DNA from: Brachycybe producta
Lineage: Eukaryota > Arthropoda > Diplopoda > Playtdesmida > Andrognathidae
Reading direction: 5' to 3'
DNA: 64,000 nt
Assembly (NCBI GenBank): GCA_036925085.1
Contig: JAUPFP010000069.1
Span: 496,001 to 560,000, forward strand
Shown: positions 1 to 11,905 of the stretch, one piece after another
Position numbering within the stretch: the first letter of the stretch is position 1
Layout of the letters: each line of letters opens with the position of its first letter
The notes under the pieces: generated by a model
The model's database searches: none
Told to the model about the DNA's origin: nothing
Seen by the model: only the letters and a program-made list of their open reading frames with translations
Position numbers and translations under genes: made by a program

Positions 1-972
1 GTTCCGATAATCGACGTTCTACTGTATTTTCTCAGCTTCCAATCATAGAAAAGTGATTACATTTTATGAAAAAAAAAAATGTGTACCACGTCCATGGGAT
101 TGACAAGCCAAAATTGACCGTTGTATGAAGAGGGACGTTGGACACATACCTCCTCAACCATCTTATATACCCCCCCCCCCCCTTTTATAGAGAAAGAGAG
201 AGATATTTTACAAAGTGGGTCAGTGAAACGGTACATTTGTTATCAAAATGATTCATCTGTACACACACACATTGCAAAAAGAACATGGATTTCATTTAGA
301 AACATAGATGGATTCTTTATTGTTATTTTGTTGTGTTGCAACTTTTTTTTCTTCTCTCCTGTCATTGTTAATAGAGTGAAAAATACTTAATTCCTTTTAT
401 GTTGTTACAAGTGTATTTTGTGACAGGACAAACATAATGGTGATAATAATACAAGCAATTTATGTTTAAAAAAAATGAAAACTTGTTTGATTGATTGATC
501 ACTGAGAAGAAGAAAAAAAAATGACAGTTGGTACTTTACTGTATTGTAAAAAAAAAAGTACAAAAGAGGACCCTTTGGACCTAGACAGTGAAATAAATAA
601 GAAAGGTCCCTAATGGAGACTTGAATGGTTAAAAATAACATGATTGGAATTTTCCTTATTCAAAGTCTTTATTAACTTGTGATTTTTGTATTTGTTCAGT
701 TTTGCAACGAATAAAAACAAGGCCATTAAAAAAAGCAAGACTAATTGCACTTAATTTGACTATTTTTTTTTAGTGTTGCTGCTGCTGCTGCTGCTGTTCT
801 TGTAATTACTTTCCCTTTTTATTATTATTATTACGATACAATCATACAACAACACCTGTGGTAACAACAAACAGTCCTTTTGGTTAAAAATGGTTTTCAC
901 TTTTTTTGTGTTTCTTACCTGAAAAAAGAGGCTTAAAAAGTGGGTTGTTTTGTTGTTAACATTGATTCTGAT

Positions 973-1223
973 ACCTAGTACACACACCTGATAATTTAAA
1001 TGCATTTAAATAATAAACGTGCCCTACAGAGCCCTGTGAAGGACAAACAAACAATATGTCGAATTCAATTTATTCAGTTAATAATCTGAAAATATTGAGT
1101 TAATACTTAAATATCTAAACTATTGACAAAAATATTGATTTAGTATTTCAATTTAAAATATTAATAAAAAAAAGTCAATTTTTATTTGGTTTATGTCCTT
1201 AACTGGATTCCGTATAATTCACC
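973..1223. repeat. Family K element, right end truncated
   Basis: About 250 bp nearly identical to 3539-3793. It starts with CCTAGTACACACC and runs through AACAATATGTCGAATTCAA and TTAACTGGATTCCGTATAA. The second copy ends with a matching inverted terminus (TGTGTACCAGGT); this copy lacks it. This is a non-autonomous, miniature TIR-type repeat. Confidence 0.7.
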
Positions 1224-1739
1224 TAAGTAAAATAGTGAAAATAGAATGAAAGATTCGTTTTTTTGAACTAGTGTTTCTCATCAGTTAAAGGTGCCAGTTA
1301 TTCGTAATAGTTAGCCTCCACCTCCAACCCTTAGTCGTTGTTTGAGATGCGGATACAGCCTAGGAGAAATCTAAAAAAAAAAAAAAAAAAGGGATTCATA
1401 GGATGTGATCCCTCCCGCTGTTTTCTACTCTCTATTGGTACTTAAACTACACACCCATCATAAAATAAAAAAGTTATTACAGTACTTTAAATTTTTGTGC
1501 TTTGAAGTCACATTCACGCAAGTCAGTAGTTGAACTATGGTTACTTATATTGAGAGAAGGTAAAAGTTTTTTTTGTGTGTTGTTTTTAACGACAGTTTGA
1601 AAAGTCCTATCTTGAAATTAAGATAATAACCCTTTGAGTTTTTACCGATTTCTATTTGAGATAAAAATGGTGCGTTGTTTTGGGCCGGTCCTAGATGTAT
1701 CGTTTTACTGCGCAAATTTAACTGCAAATATCTACCGTT

Positions 1740-2240
1740 CTATGTCAATAATAAATACTCCATGTGGCTTAGGGTTCTATCTTAGACCAATGTTACACTC
1801 CGGGACTGGCAACTAGGAAAATCCAATGCTTGGAAGGTAGCCATGACAGCAGCATCAGCAGCGCCAATATAGCGGGAAAACGTTCTACTAGCATTTAAGA
1901 CAAAATCAACATTGATTCATAGGCTGAATTGAATGCTTAGTTGACAATAAACCAGGAAGCGCTATTGTAGTTTTCACACCACCTATGCCAGAACATCTGT
2001 CGCTATTCAACACATTCCCGCCAACGCCAGTCCCGGACTGTAATCTTAAGACAATAGGGGTAGACGGAGTGCCTGCAATAACCTTGGGACCAACATGACA
2101 AGAGGTACTGGTCACGTGACTTTGGACAAAACTCTCATTGTGAAACATGGCATTCCTGCGATAAACTGTTGAGTCGTCTTGGATCCAGTGTCTTTTAGCA
2201 GCTCCTATGGCTTTATGCTCCGTCTACCCCTATACATGGT
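1740..2240. repeat. Imperfect palindromic repeat region
   Basis: Several segments recur in inverted orientation: CCGGGACTGGC near 1801 against GCCAGTCCCGG near 2027, and AGGGGTAGACGGAG near 2056 against CTCCGTCTACCCCT near 2219. Base composition is more GC-rich than the surroundings. It is probably a degraded fold-back element. The 80-residue frame on the minus strand is not convincing coding sequence. Confidence 0.45.
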
Positions 2241-3339
2241 CTAAGAGTATAATGGTCTAAGGCTAACACCCAGCATCAGTCTCTTGTGACACTACACTAG
2301 CGCCACCACGGCATTTGCAGGCATCACATAACTAGTTAAGTGGATGTTGTGCTCAATGTGGTGAGCAGAGAAGGAACTAGCAACCATTTTGTTGTCACGT
2401 GATCAGAATTCGGTTGCTGGCTCATTTGGTTCTCTAATTTGCACCCGGCCTAAGGTTCAGAGTCCGGTGATTTTGTTCATATCTTTCCAAAGCATTTAGA
2501 ATTTAAAATGGCAATTAAATAATGTTAGTAGAACAATGTTATTATTTTGTGCAGGAAATACCTCTTTTCTATGAATGACGTCATTTCTTAAATAAAAAGC
2601 ATTTTTAAATGTGCTGTTGCAACGATTTGCTGCAAAGTTTTGTCGATGTTTGTTTTTCTCTCGTGTGTTATTATGGGTTCCTGTATTTTTCTGGGGAAAA
2701 GAAAGGGTGTAACCACTTTTTTTATTATTGACTGTAACAAATCTAGATTTGCTTATAAAATAAGTTCTAGTAATTTTCTGATGATGATGACACACACAAC
2801 ATAATAGACACGGAACGCCACTGTCTGTAAAAACTTATTGTTTTATGGCATGGAAACATTACTTTTGAATGTCAGATTGACCTTCAATTTCATTAGAGCC
2901 TCGTTTACACTGGAACGGGTTTGTTTAGTAGTAAATTTCTCTCTCTCTCTCTCTTGCTCTGTTTTTCTCTCTCAGGTGAAAAGTTCATGCAATAAAACCG
3001 AACTTTTTCGTTCCTGATTGTAAACTTGATTGTATTTTTTTTTGTCAAATGGAAGGAAATCATATTTTATGACCTAAATTTCAAGGAGGAAAAAATACAC
3101 CAACTTGGGTTTCAACTTGAATTTTCAAAGCCTCTGTCTGTCTGAATAATGCTTCAATGTGGAAAGAAATCTGTTTTGTTGAGTTTTCTTGATCACAAAG
3201 AGGCTTTTGTGTATTTGGAACCCTGCTCGGAGAGTTCAAATATTGAAGTTCAAGTGTGAGATTTTCTTTTTGAATTTTTAATCTTAAACTCCTCGAACTA
3301 CTGAATATATTCTTGTCTTTCAGGTGCAAAATGAAGAGA

Positions 3340-3835
3340 TACTTAAATGTGTTTTAGAAACTAGAAGAGTTATCTCAAATCACTTAAGACTAGTATTTTC
3401 ATGTTTTTGATATCTTTCAAAATAAACTTTTTGAGTTTGAATAAGAGCCAACTTTAAGCGGACGACATTGTTTTAATCTATAAAAAAGTTTATTTTAAAA
3501 GATATCAACATGAAAATACCTAGCTACCGAGCTCTAATACCTAGTACACACGTGATAATTTAAATGCATTTAAATAATGTGTTCTACAGAGGCCTGTGAC
3601 GGACAAACAAACAATATGTCGAATTCAATTTATTCAGTTAATAATCTGAAAAATATTGAGTTAATACTTAAATATAATATATAAACTATTGACAAAATAT
3701 TTAGTATTTCAATTTTAAAATATTAATAATAAAGTCAATTTTTATTTGGTTCATGTCCTTAACTGGATTCCGTATAACTCATGTGTGTACCAGGTATAAC
3801 CGTATTTAGTTTCTAAAACACTTTCTAGTTATCAG
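3340..3835. repeat. Family C hairpin element split by a family K insertion
   Basis: The left part (about 3340-3520) reads TTTTAGAAACTAGAAG, then GATATCTTTCAAAATAAAC, and then the inverted arm AAAAAGTTTATTTTAAAAGA. The expected distal piece TTTCTAAAACACTTTCTAG appears only after the family K element, at about 3811-3829. The two halves therefore bracket an inserted K copy. Confidence 0.7.
3531..3800. repeat. Family K element, apparently complete
   Basis: About 260 bp with short inverted termini: CCTAGTACACACGTG on the left and CATGTGTGTACCAGGT on the right. The interior matches 973-1223. It sits inside a family C hairpin element. Confidence 0.7.
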
Positions 3836-3908
3836 ACTGGAATGTGGCTCGCGAGCCGTCATTTGAAGATAAGTTGGTTATAGGTGTGTTGAGCCCTACC
3901 GCCATCCG

Positions 3909-3910
3909 TA

Positions 3911-3999
<89 letters not shown>
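3909..3999. repeat. (ATT)n microsatellite
   Basis: About thirty tandem ATT units with one ATC interruption. They create meaningless poly-leucine and poly-asparagine frames on the two strands. Confidence 0.95.
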
Positions 4000-4000
<1 letters not shown>

Positions 4001-4314
4001 TACGTAAAAGTTCACTTTTACCGGTTTTTCTTTTATATATTTTCCTTTGTTGTTGTTTCATCTCATTAGTTAACAACAACAGTATTGAAGAGAACCGTTC
4101 CTTCTTTTTTTGACCATTCATTTACTTTCTCACCTTGAAATGAGATGTTCAAGGTCAAGGTCAAAACCAACTTCTTAAAAATCGTGATTATGATTTTTTT
4201 TTAATATCTTGATTCATATCTTCAAAAAAATGGGGGGGGGGGATACACAATTGTACTTTTTTTGAGGCCTTTTCAGGGGTTTTTTTTTCTTCATCTTTTA
4301 TGATAACAGGGCAC

Positions 4315-4415
4315 ACATTCCGTTATTCATCGATTTATTCAGTGGGGAGTGACGTCACGTTCTCATATATTTATATGGACGTGACGTCACTGCTACGATA
4401 ATTATTCATAATATT
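4315..4415. repeat. Family J short hairpin with two TGACGTCA sites
   Basis: About 100 bp. GTTATTCATCGATTTATTC on the left pairs with ACGATAATTATTCATAA on the right, and each arm carries GTGACGTCAC (4349 and 4381). Related copies lie at 32770-32875 and 33740-33860. Confidence 0.7.
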
Positions 4416-4599
4416 GTTAAGATTGAAATAATAAAAAAGGTAAATTAATTACTTCTAATAACACCTGATGCGCATAATGTGTGGTTTAATCTCAAAACGA
4501 TTGCATTCCGCAGGACAGCGAGGGTTGGAGGGGGAGGCTAGCAATGCTTGTGAAAGCTGATTATCGAAATTCGAAAGTTCTGTATTTCTGGAGCAAAAT

Positions 4600-4990
4600 T
4601 AAGAGAAACTAGAAAGTATTTTTTTTAGAAACTAGAAGGGGTTAAGGTAGCTGAATCACTTAAGGTGGTTTTAAAGCGTAAACGCACCTCGAACGCTGCC
4701 TTTCAGGTGAAAAAAATAGAGAGAAACTGAAAAGTGTTTTAGAAACTAGAAGGGTAGCAAAAACTTTTTGTAGACAAAAATTAAAAATATATTGCCTGCT
4801 TAAAGTTGTTGATCATTTTCAAATTCATATAAAAAGTTTAATTTAAACGATATCAACATGGAAAAAAAATGAAATTAAGCTACTAACTACCCTTCTAGTG
4901 TCTAAAACACTTTCTAGTTTTTCTTCATTTTGCACCTGAAATATAAAATAATCAAAGAGTTTGAGGCGTGTTTACACTGTAAAACCCACC
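4600..4990. repeat. Family C hairpin element
   Basis: Contains GAAACTAGAAG(GG), a central AAAAAGTTTA arm, the mirrored CCCTTCTAGTGTCTAAAACAC, and an end in GAGTTTGAGGCGTGTTTACACTGTAAAACCCACCTTAA that mirrors the AAGGTGGTTTTAAAGCGTAAACGC start. No coding potential. Confidence 0.7.
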
Positions 4991-5482
4991 TTAATGAGGT
5001 TGGAGTTATTTAGTTAACATGAGGTAAAGAGGGACGTTAATTGGTATTCTAATACAATCACTTAATAGGTTAGCCTCCACCTCCAACCCTCGTCGTAATC
5101 GTTTTGAGAGATGCGTACAACCGATACAAAGCCTAGTTTAAATGAATTCAGGTGAAAGTGGGTGGATGGATAATAAATTATTAATCTAATTTATCAGAAA
5201 TTCTATAAAAAAAGTATAAAATATAAAATAGGTTTTGTAAATTTAACTTCCAAAATATATGAAACAACAAATTAAAATTGGTGATTACAACATGAGTTTA
5301 AATAAATTATAATTTTAATAATTTAATAACTAATTTCTTATTCATAAATACACTTTTGGTTGCGTTAACTTTGAATAAAACTTACGTAATAATAAATTAA
5401 TAATAATGTGATTTTTTGAAGTGGGAGGGGGGAGGAAGGGAAGGATTTCTTCTTTTGTGTCCAGGTGTTCATCTTTCTAAAA

Positions 5483-5888
5483 GGCTAGTACACACCACAG
5501 GCATTTAGAAATCGGGACGAACATCAGTTGGCTGCGACCTTTTTATGACGACCGGCAACTTCTAATTGGTTTGTGTGGTTCGACGTTGAAAAGGGCGGAG
5601 CATGTGACGTCAGATTACATAACCAACCAATTAGAAGTTGCGTTCGTTATAAAAAGGGCGGAGCTAACTGAAGTTCGTCCCGATTTCTGAATGCCAGGAT
5701 TCTTTGTTGCGGGGCTGAATCACGTGTAGCTCAAGATTCATGTTTCTTGACTTCCATCGAAATTGGGACACTTTGAAACATTGTTGCGAGGCTGAACGGC
5801 GTCAGTTGCGGATTCTGCCCTGCAACATTGTATCTTGAGCCGTCTCGCAACAATGTATCGTAACAATAATGCTTGGTGTGTACTAGCC
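5483..5888. repeat. TIR element carrying a nested family A copy
   Basis: Outer inverted ends are GGCTAGTACACACC at 5483 and GGTGTGTACTAGCC ending at about 5888. Inside, 5500-5695 is a complete family A hairpin: GCATTTAGAAATCGGGACG pairs with CGTCCCGATTTCTGAATGC, and the interior has GGGCGGAG, TGACGTCA (5605) and CCAATTAGAAGTTGC. Further internal segments (GTTGCGGGGCTGAA, GTTGCGAGGCTGAA) are repeated. Confidence 0.7.
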
Positions 5889-6681
5889 ATTATTTTTATG
5901 AAATTTTTTTTTTTCAAGTCTTTTCAAAAAGTTTCCTTCAGGGCTAACAAAATATTATAACTGAAAATGAAAGAGACAATGAGAGATTATAAAGAGGGAA
6001 AGATACATAGAGAGAGAGAGAGATAGAAAGACAACAAAAAACTTAACTGTTATAAGTTTAACCTATTTATAAAAACATTATAAAAGATGAAAAAGGGTTT
6101 TTTTCTCCTTCTTCTTGTAATTTCTTTGTTCAAAGAATGAAAAAAAAAAAATGACAAGGACAAACAAAAGTGAACAAAAACGGGATTTCGGGTGTGTTTT
6201 TGTTGTGTATTTTTTTTTTTTTGTATTTTGTGTGGTTTTTGAAGCTCCACAACATCGAAAATAGCTTTCAGTTTTGTTGTTAGCAAAATCGGTTTAAAAT
6301 GTTCACTTCAAAACAAACTTTTTAAGTAACCCAATTAACTTTTTTTAAAAAAAAAGTTAAATAGGTTTTCTCCCGTGTGTTTGACCCACTCACTTGTCAC
6401 TGATTTAAAAAAAAAGAGTAACATTTTCATCGTTATCATAAATAATCACAAGTGATTTTTTTAGATTTAAATTAAAAATTTATTTCTGAACTGGAATAAG
6501 TTCAGGAATCACAATGAAAGGAATTTTGTGACGACATCTTTCAAAATAAACGTTTCTTATGGCAGATATTTATTAAATTATTATCTTGTAAAATTTATTT
6601 TTACTTTAAATTGAATTTTTTTCTAAAATATATTTTGGATTTTCCTTTCAATATAAATTTATATTCTCATTGTATTTAGTT

Positions 6682-7205
6682 TAATGCCACGTTTATAGTT
6701 GACATTTAAGGTGGAACCTTTTAAAATCTAAAACGCCTCTTGAACTCTTGATGATTCTTGTCTTTAAAGAGCAAAATGGAGAAAAACATGAATTTGTTTT
6801 GGAAACTAGAAGGGTGGCTCAATCACTTAATAGTATTTTTTATGTTGGTATCTTTTAAAATAAGCTTTTTGAGTTTGAAAATTATCCAAGTTTAAAAGCC
6901 TTTTTAAAAGGACGCTTTGTCGACAATCTTTTTTGAATTTTGCTTATATATAAAAAAAAGTTTATTTTGAAAGATATCCATCAACATGAAAAATATACCT
7001 GTAAGTGATTGAGCGACCTTTCTAGTTTATAAAACACTTTTTCTAGTTTTTTATTTTAATTTTGCTCTTCTGAAAGACAGAATTAATCATATTTCGAAAA
7101 TGAAGCTTGTCATAATCCACCTCCTCTCTCTTTGAGTTTTGTGTACAAAATAATCTGAGAGAGGAATTTCATTGTAAAAAAATATTACCTGTAAACGTGG
7201 CATAA
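6682..7205. repeat. Family C hairpin element with extra outer termini
   Basis: The core has GGAAACTAGAAGGGTGGCTCAAT and, mirrored, GATTGAGCGACCTTTCTAG. Outside the core, TGCCACGTTTATAG (from 6684) is mirrored by CTGTAAACGTGGCA (to 7203). No protein-coding signal. Confidence 0.65.
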
Positions 7206-8512
7206 ATATTAAACGCAATTTTACAACATTTTGTAGGAGTAAAAAACAAAAACATTGTTGGATTCGGTAAGAAATTGTGAAATGGTTAAATAAACGGAAG
7301 ATTGGCAAACAATTGAAAGCATATGGTGACACAAAACCCAACGTTTTTCGTTATCAGATCTTCTTATTTCGTGAGATTTGGAAATAATGATTTAGTAAGC
7401 TTTGTACAAATTTACATAACAAAAAAAAATCCTATGTGTGTTTTTTTTTTTTTTTTTTTTTTTGCTGTGTTTATTGAGGTGGTGCTGGTTGTGGTGGGTC
7501 GTTCTCCTGCTGTTTTGTTTTTACCTGATGATAATGATACAATACAGTAATAATAAAAATGTGAGTGGGTTTGAAAGTTGACAAAATTTTGTCTTCTTGT
7601 GTCACGTTTAGAAAAAAAGAAGGGGGGGGGGACACATGTTGTCATGTTATTATTCACCACGGGAAGATTACCCCTACCTACCTACCGAGGGTGATAGACA
7701 TTATCTTAATATGAAATAAGCAAAATTTGCATTTAAAAAAAATGCAAATTTGCTTAAAAATGGACATCAGTTTTATTCATTTGAATAAGAAAAAATGACA
7801 AAACTTATGACAAAGGGTAAACCATAAAATATAAACCTGTCAATTTTAATCTGTTTTTGTTCTGTTTGACAAAAATGAAGCTAGAAATTCGTGACAGATA
7901 AGAGAAGAGATGATAAATTTCAATATTCAGAGGTCCTTTTTTTGTGTGTCTGAGAATTGAACCTTCCTCCACCTTCTTATTCTTATCCACATTCATATAT
8001 AATAATCAAAATAAATCGTGAAATGGCACAAAAATATTTGTGTTCGTACAAAAAGATCAGAAAATCAAAAAAAATGGATTTAAAGATAGTTAAAGTGAGA
8101 TAGAGAGAGAGGGTTAGGTTAATTGTGTTGTAAATCATCATCATCATCAAGAGAAGATAATTTTCTTGTATCTCTGGTGTGTGTGTGTGACCTCCATTCA
8201 CACAATATAGAAAAAGAAGAAAAAAACAAAACAAGGATGTGTGTATGTTCTCAACAAAATAAACTAAACATGCAAATTATATATATTAATAAGAATAGCA
8301 AAAGAGATGGTTGGTTTAGTTGGTTGACTTAATGGGAAGTTTAAGGAGGCCTAGGAGGTCAATTTTCAGGGTGATAAACTAGGTTATGAACTGACATTAT
8401 CTTATCTTCAGCTTTTAAAATGTTGTCATCTGTTCGACATTTCTAAAAAAAAAAACACCCCGATGTATTACACGCATAATTTCATTTATTAATTAGTAAT
8501 TATTACTAGTGT

Positions 8513-9305
8513 TCGGATTTTTAATGCAAAATATCAAGCAAATGTTTCTCAATCTGTGGCTCAAGGGCCAATTGTGAAGTTACAATTCTCTTTCAGATTA
8601 AACCAACAATTATGATTGTTGCTCTTTTCTCAATCAAAAACACTTGATTAGAGGCTAGAACTCTTGACAACTAACTGATTATAACCAATGGCCTCATTGC
8701 AGAAAGAATATAAGACTATATGATAATAAAATTGTCACATCTAGCTTCATAAACCTTTATAACAATCACATAAAGTAAATTACAAAATATCATTATGACA
8801 AATAGTCATTGGAAAGAAAATAAGACTGTCATGTGATACTAAATTGTCATATCTAGCTTCATAAATCTTTGTAACAGTCACAAAACGCAAGTTACAAAAT
8901 ATCATTATGACAGTCATAGGAAAGAAAATAAGACTGTCTCATGTGATAGGAAATTGTCATATCTAGCTTCGTAAACCTTTGTAATAGTCACAAATAAAAC
9001 AAATTACAAAATGTTATTATGACAAATATTGAAATAGTGTCATTGTCTAGAATGGCTAGAACAGCATAAAATGACAGTCATGAAATAATAACGCGCAAGC
9101 AGTGACATCATAAGGGTATGCGTGTGACAATTTTATGACTTTCTGTAATGAGGCCATTAGACATTAGCCTCAAACCAGCTTTTTTATTAGAAAAAAAAAG
9201 CATAATTGCAGTTGTTGTAATGATAATATGATTACTTCGCAATTGGCACTTCGAGCCAAAAGTTGAGAAACATTAGCTTTGATATTTGCATAAAAATCCG
9301 AGCCT
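8513..9305. repeat. Family B TIR element with a nested repeat-bearing element
   Basis: Left end TTCGGATTTTTAATGCAAA with AAATGTTTCTCAATCTGTGG. The right end is its mirror, with GAGAAACATTAG and TGCATAAAAATCCGAGCC. Between them, TGGCCTCATTGCAGAAAG (8690) and TTTCTGTAATGAGGCCA (to about 9157) bound a second insert. That insert contains about three tandem copies of a unit of roughly 100-115 bp (ATAAGACTGTCATGTGATA...). Confidence 0.65.
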
Positions 9306-9794
9306 TAATTATTATTATTGTGGACATCCGGTCGTGTTTTTTTTTTTGTAAAAATAATAAATTTACACTTAAGTTAGATATTAATTTTTGTATTTGATAA
9401 TTAAATGTTTAATTATTTTTGCGACATACATTTGAAGAAATGAGAAAAAAGGATGATGAAAAAAAAATGGCTCTATTTTGTGTCTCTGGTTTTCACCTAC
9501 TTTGGTTTAATTTTTATAAACTACATTTTTTTGGGTTTAAAAATATTAAAATGTCGTATTTAAAAAAAGATTTCAAGTTTAAACATCAACAACAACAAAA
9601 AACCCATAAATGGGGGTTTAAAATTGTGTCAGATTTTACTTATTTGATATTTAGTTTTGGAATGAAACTAACTAAAGCCATGTTTATAGTTGGCATTTCC
9701 TATGTGTAGAATTTAATTTTCACTATAAACGGTGCCGAAAGTTAAATTTCAATTTGAATATAATGATGACCCTGTTTTGGTCTATAAATTAAAT

Positions 9795-10278
9795 TACAGC
9801 CAAACTAAAGCCAATTAAAGTAAACTAAAGCAAATTAAAGCCAAATTAAAGTAAACTAAAGCAGATTAAAGCCGAACTAAAGCAAATTAAAGCCAAACTA
9901 AACCAAATTAAAGCAAATTAAAGCCAAACTAAAGCAAATGAAAATAAACTAAAGCAAATTAAAGCCAAATGAAAATAAACTAAAGCAAATTAAAGCCAAA
10001 TTAAAGTAAACTAAAGCAAATTAAAGCCAAATTAAAGTAAACTAAAGCAAACTAAAGCGAATTAAAATAAACTAAAGTAAATTAAAAACAAATTAAAGCC
10101 AAATTAAAGCAAACTAAAGCAAACTAAAGCAAATTAAAGCAAACTAAAGCAAATTAAAGCTAACTAAAATAAACTAAAGCAAATTAAAGCCAAACTAAAG
10201 CAAATTAAAGCCAAACTAAAGCAAATTAAAATAAACTAAAGCAAATTAAAGCAAATTGAAGACAAACTAAAGCGACAA
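9795..10278. repeat. AT-rich minisatellite of AAAGC/CAAATTAAAG units
   Basis: Nearly 0.5 kb of short tandem units of about 10-12 bp, mostly variants of CAAATTAAAG and CAAACTAAAG. All are on the same strand, so the + strand is almost free of G outside AAAG. No coding potential. Confidence 0.9.
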
Positions 10279-11339
10279 ATATATGTTGGGGACACAAAAC
10301 TGTTGTCCAACCGAATTGCAACAAGTATTTCACTTTTGAGGCGATTTCCGGACTTGAAATTTAAGTATTTAAATACATTATAATGATTGACGATGAAATG
10401 AACCGTTTCATTTTATAATATATTACATTAATATGACAAACTTCCTCTCAACCCTGAAATATACTTTATTTGTTATAGATTATGGATGATGATTATGAAA
10501 TCCTAACAACAACAACAACAAAAAAAAACGTGTTGACATTCGGTTGGAGAAAATAATGTAAATTGGGTTTTTGTTTTGTTGCTCATTTGTATTCAATTGA
10601 GCGTAAAAATGTGGATGTGTGGGGCAAAAATAACACACTCTCGACGTGACTTTTAGTTTTTTTTTAAAAAAAAATGTCACACACACTTCAGTCCTATATT
10701 AGTAATAGAAAAAAGCCTATTGTGATTTTAATTTATATAAAATTTCACAAGAGGTTATCAGGTCACTACTGAGAACACACATTAAAACACAAGTTTACAA
10801 AACTGGAAACGGTCATGGAAATTGGGTGACAAGTCACAAATCTCTCTCTATATTATTATTATTATTATTATTATTATCTAAACATTTAAGTCATTACTTT
10901 GTTGTTTCGTGTCACTTGTGACATCATGACATGTCACAAGTCCAATCTGCGGATCTCCTTTTCTATCTTTCTAAAACTTTGTGATCCAAAACCAAAATTT
11001 AGATAAAAATTTAAGCATCAAGAATTTATTTAGTTTTGCTGAGAGAAAAAAAAAAAAGATTAAGTTTGAATTATAATTATTGTGACCGCAGAACTTTCAA
11101 ACTTTTGATCCAACTTCTCGAAAATGGTTTTTAAAAAAATATGTTGTGGTTGTTTGGCGCAGTTTCTTATGTATAATTTGCAACTCCAATAATAATATTC
11201 TAAAAACGTGGAGATTTTTAAAGTTAAGCTTAGCTTTAAAAATGCAACTTTTTCATCTGTTTGAGGTGCAAAAAATAAGCAATTACGATGAAAAATTTGC
11301 ATCTTGTGTAGTTGAGAATAGAACGGAGCTTTTTTTTTA

Positions 11340-11830
11340 GATTGCATTTTTTAAAAGAAATTTAAAAACTAGAAGAGTAAAAGGAACGCAAAAATGGTTT
11401 TTGCATAACCGATACTTTTGACAATAAACTTTTTATGAAAGTTTGAAGAAAAACAATTCATTCTCCTCTTTGTGCGCAAAAAACGTAAAAGAAAAATTAC
11501 CATAAAACTGATTTTCAGGAGTAAAATTAAGAGAAAGTGTTTTAGAAACTAGAAGAGGTAGCTCAATCACTTAAGGGTATTTTCATGCTTTTGATATCTT
11601 TCAAATTACACTTTTTATTATTTTACGCTGCTTAAAAGTTGGACCATTTTCAAACTGACATAATAAATCTTATCTCGAAAGATATCAAACATGAAAATAT
11701 TCTTGAGTGATTGAGCACAACCCTTCTAGTTTCTAAATCACATTCAAGTTTCTCTTTTATTTTGCTGCTCTCCTGAAAAACAGAATAAATGGAGTTCGAG
11801 GTGCAATTTCCACACTTTTGAAACCACCTT
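11340..11830. repeat. Family C hairpin element upstream of the CCR4-like exons
   Basis: TGTTTTAGAAACTAGAAGAG at about 11539 is mirrored by CCCTTCTAGTTTCTAAATCACA at about 11720. The TIR GGAGTTCGAGGTGCAATTTC...GAAACCACCTTAA ends at about 11830. It stops about 75 bp before the first recognised exon. Confidence 0.65.
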
Positions 11831-11905
11831 AAGTGTCCACGTGATAAATTTATAACGTTGTTATTAAATTTTGGTTCTGTTTTTTTTTTTCTATTTCTAT
11901 TATAG

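Larger units (their letters stand above)
1..11905. other. Intergenic or upstream-intron DNA, no gene recognised
   Basis: No open frame here looks like a protein. The longer ones are low-complexity or lie inside inverted repeats. The stretch is a mosaic of simple repeats (poly-A/T, CT and ATT runs) and the hairpin elements listed separately. The missing N-terminal leucine-rich-repeat exons of the CCR4-like gene would be expected here or before the window, but I could not find exons with a leucine-rich-repeat pattern. Short exons could be hidden. Confidence 0.5.

Noticed and set aside
1906-2148. 80-codon minus-strand frame that looks compositionally protein-like
   Set aside because: Overlaps an imperfect palindrome, has no splice-compatible neighbours and no recognisable motif.
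3825-4121. Poly-Asn / poly-Leu frames
   Set aside because: Products of the (ATT)n microsatellite.
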